From JBPCIX01 sp051005875 (GTDB lineage: Bacteria > Actinomycetota > CADDZG01 > JAHWKV01), in the NCBI GenBank assembly GCA_051005875.1, contig JBPCIX010000077.1, forward strand, positions 50,170 to 114,169: a stretch of DNA of 64,000 nt, given 5' to 3'. Shown here piece by piece: positions 62,037-64,000 of the stretch. The position numbers and the translations under genes are program-made. Below the pieces are notes generated by a model, which was given only the letters and a program-made list of their open reading frames with translations, was not told where the DNA came from and made no database searches. How positions within the stretch are numbered: the stretch's first letter is position 1; the number at the start of each line of letters is the position of its first letter.

Positions 62037-62640
62037 TACCGCTTCCTCCACCGATAGCGTTGATGTCGTAGGCAAGGCGGGCCTGAGAAGTTGTCTGTGA
62101 GCAAGACCGAATGGGGTGCGCCAGTTCCCCAATCGGCCCAGTCGGACAAGGTCGTGTGGATCTTGGGCGGCCCCGCGATGGATGTGTTGTTCCACCACGC
62201 CGCCGCCAAACCGTTGATTGCCTGGTCGTAAGCGGTTGAAGAGTGCGGAGTTGTGGCCGAGCGGTTGTCCGCGCCGAACTCGGCGGCTTGCCCGGGGCCG
62301 TAGCCGTCCGCCGGTCTGCCAGCGGGGTCGTAAATCGTCGTTGACTTGAGGCCGGTGGGGTCGGTGGAGGATGTAGGGTGGTCCTGCGCACCCCAGGCGT
62401 GGGTCGTCAGCTTTCCTGCGGAGTCTTTGTCCTCGATCAACCGGTTTGATTCCATGGTGGACCTGGCGAGCATATCCTGGGGCCGGGCTGAGCCCTGCCA
62501 CCTGTACGTACGGTCGCCTTGGGCGGCTGGTAGCCGTAAGAGTGCTAGGGGCGGGCCGATCGCGAAGCGTCGGGGACCGGAGCGGACACCTTGGTGAACT
62601 TACCCAACCCATCGTAAGTGATCGAGGGGATCGTTCTCAA
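62036..62640 (-). pseudogene. Decayed RHS/YD-repeat fragment
   Basis: Two frames must be joined to read RHS sequence: first YDGLGKFTKVSAPVPDASRS (62545 onward), then, after a frameshift near 62550, LPAAQGDRTYRWQG, LIEDKDSAGKLTTHAWGAQD, TSSTDPTGLKSTTIYDPAG and a PA14-like start (GLAAAWWNNTSIAGPP). It ends abruptly in a basic tail at 62036. The core and toxin domain are missing. It looks like a displaced or deleted RHS copy related to the gene at 63025-64000. Confidence 0.75.
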
Positions 62641-62683
62641 ACACGAAGCGAGGCGTTGGGCCGCAGGCGGGTACACGTCCCCG

Positions 62684-63025
62684 TCAGTCCCCCCTTCCGC
62701 TCTCCCAGCGTCGTGTGGCACGGACCGCAATGAGTCCACCACCGATCGATATGCCAGCTATTACCGGAAGTTCGCCAGGGTCAGGACGACCTAGGACGAG
62801 CATGATGGCGAGAAGGACGAAGCAACTGATCAGCCAATGCAGGGCAAATGGCATCTTCCCTTCAGTCTTGCGAACAGTTGTCAGGGTGAAGAGCAGCCCA
62901 GTGGCCAAAAGACTGAAGCCGATCCAAAAAAGCGCCTCACTGTCCAAACTTCGAACCAACGCCTCAGTGAATATAAAGGCTGCTCCCAACCCCGAAATCA
63001 GCGAACCGGCGATCACTTGCCTCAT
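62684..63025 (-). CDS. Four-span membrane protein, candidate RHS immunity protein
   Basis: 113 aa from the ATG at 63025, which overlaps the RHS stop by one base (TGATG); a TTG at 63037 is a longer alternative. Four hydrophobic segments (about 5-22, 30-48, 62-79 and 86-101) with short loops and a basic C-terminus. No family recognised. Immunity proteins usually follow the toxin directly, and membrane immunity would suit a toxin acting at or across the membrane. Both points are inference. Confidence 0.65.
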   Translation of the reverse strand: MRQVIAGSLISGLGAAFIFTEALVRSLDSEALFWIGFSLLATGLLFTLTTVRKTEGKMPFALHWLISCFVLLAIMLVLGRPDPGELPVIAGISIGGGLIAVRATRRWESGRGD

Positions 63026-64000
63026 CAATGCCACCAAGGACCGCGACCGTAAGTCCTTAATCCCGGATAACCCGGTTTAGATCCACGAAGTCCGCGCATG
63101 AAGGCACCACGTTCCCAAGCGCCACGCCAGGCCCCTCCAAGGGCGCCGGCAAATGCTCCGGAAGCGGTCCACCGAGCCACCTTGCGCCCCGTTACACGCT
63201 CACCAATAAGGGCCCCAGTTCCCACATGGGCACCTAATCCGATCCCGGCGCCATAAACTGCGCCCACCAGAACGGCGCATCCCATACCTGCTGTTCCTAC
63301 GCAAGCAGAGGCGGCAACGGTTCCCGCGGCGATACCCACGCCGATGTTTACTACCCGATGGATTAGTCGTCTGTGCTTGTGGGCCCATCTTCGAGCGCAA
63401 GACCAACAAACCTGGCCGTCGAGGTCCAGATTGTTGATTGGGTCCTGGCTTACGTAATCATAGTCGTTGGCGTTGCCCCCCTCCACGGGGTCCACTTCCA
63501 AGAATCTGCCTAGAGCTGGGTCGTAGAGACGGACTCCCATGCGGATTAGTTTCAGGTCTCCTCCGGTTGAGAACCTTTCTTTTCCTCCCAGCCACCCCAG
63601 GCGGTTCGCCGGCTGGGATCCTGCACCGAATTCATCTGAATCCGGATTGGCGGTGAAGGTTCCGTTGGCGTCGGTTGTTCCGGCGAGGTCGCCGTGGGCA
63701 TTTGATATCGGGTAGGTGGCCGTTCCCGCGACGTCGATCACCAAAAGGCCTGAGGGGCCTTCTACATAGGTGGTGACGGCGCCGCCTCCTGTGGGTCTTG
63801 AGTAGGCCGGGGAGTCTCCTCTAGGAATGCTAGCTTGATTTGGCCCCCCCTGGAGCGAAGAATGATCGGGCGAATTCCAGTGATCGTTGCAATATGCAGG
63901 GCTTGTAAGTAGACAAACAATCCTACCCTTCGACAGTACGGCGGGGGTTTGGTGGCAGACCGGGAGGTTCGGGGTCAGACACGGCGCGCTTCGACAGGAT
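63025..64000 (-). CDS. RHS repeat-associated core and C-terminal toxin region (N-terminus beyond the window)
   Basis: The frame is open to the window edge, so this is the C-terminal 324 codons of a larger protein. RHS core motifs: YVEGPSGLLVIDVAG, TYPISNAHGDLAGTTDANG, RMGVRLYDPALGRFLEVDPV and YDYVSQDPINNLDLDG. The last match marks the border after which about 130 residues vary: a Cys/Trp start, a Gly/Ala-rich hydrophobic stretch, and a basic end finishing GLRTYGRGPWWH. That segment would be the toxin, type unknown. Confidence 0.85.
   Translation of the reverse strand, partial: SCRSAPCLTPNLPVCHQTPAVLSKGRIVCLLTSPAYCNDHWNSPDHSSLQGGPNQASIPRGDSPAYSRPTGGGAVTTYVEGPSGLLVIDVAGTATYPISNAHGDLAGTTDANGTFTANPDSDEFGAGSQPANRLGWLGGKERFSTGGDLKLIRMGVRLYDPALGRFLEVDPVEGGNANDYDYVSQDPINNLDLDGQVCWSCARRWAHKHRRLIHRVVNIGVGIAAGTVAASACVGTAGMGCAVLVGAVYGAGIGLGAHVGTGALIGERVTGRKVARWTASGAFAGALGGAWRGAWERGAFMRGLRGSKPGYPGLRTYGRGPWWH

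Noticed and set aside
61470..62612. 380-codon frame joining the RHS region to the 188-aa protein
   Set aside because: The N-terminal 190 residues are Arg/Pro-rich shadow translation of the RHS fragment, which reads as YD-repeat sequence in another frame.

Overview
The window is a gene-dense chromosomal segment of an actinomycete-type bacterium (Actinomycetota) of mid-range GC. Three things point there: a complete Pup-proteasome system (pup, prcB, prcA, dop, pafA, mpa, and the start of a pafB-type regulator), actinobacterial families (DUF3040, DUF222/HNH, DUF3866, DivIVA, SepF), and a division/cell-wall (dcw) cluster without ftsA. MurE carries the DNPR motif of meso-diaminopimelate enzymes. 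An Acidimicrobiia-like or other deep-branching lineage is my guess, not something the sequence proves. TTG start codons are unusually frequent.

Layout. 1-6264 (minus) is the pupylation and proteasome operon, read dop > pup > prcB > prcA > pafA > DUF3866 > pafB (cut by the window edge). 6402-7688 (plus) is a membrane-anchored polysaccharide deacetylase. 7750-10401 (minus) holds the proteasomal ATPase mpa and trmI. Then come glnA (plus), nadE (minus) and a tRNA-Leu(GAG) (plus). 14103-30446 is one co-oriented, tightly overlapping minus-strand run: uvrA > PGM1-type ATP-grasp ligase > class II amidotransferase > uvrC > rapZ > gap > pgk > tpiA > secG > three tandem family-5 solute-binding lipoproteins. 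ileS (plus, 30507-33698) encodes an IleRS with a rearranged HIGH motif (GVHH).

33719-53336 (minus) is the division and cell-wall region: mraZ > a 42-codon membrane-peptide gene > rsmH > ftsL-like > ftsI > murE > murF > mraY > murD > ftsW > murG > murC > murB > ftsQ > ftsZ > pgeF > sepF > yggT > divIVA > a membrane protein with a histone-H1-like Lys/Pro/Ala tail. Upstream of mraZ are an HNH nuclease, a MerR regulator, DUF3040, and a translesion module DUF6504 > dnaE2 > dinB. Next is a DUF222/HNH gene whose start codon lies inside a perfect LexA-type palindrome. The right end (61470-64000) is an accessory polymorphic-toxin region: an RHS C-terminus with a candidate membrane immunity gene, a decayed RHS fragment, and a 188-aa protein with an internal duplication.

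Two themes run through the window. First, tandem microduplications of about 12-15 bp occur in coding sequence and, strikingly often, exactly at gene starts and stops. One has triplicated the start of gap and leaves the Shine-Dalgarno sequence in front of an out-of-frame 12-codon upstream ORF. Second, stop/start overlaps of 1 or 4 nt are pervasive, so most genes sit in translationally coupled chains. No CRISPR array, insertion sequence, rRNA or replication origin was seen. No stretch over 300 bases lacks a gene except the decayed RHS fragment, which is annotated.
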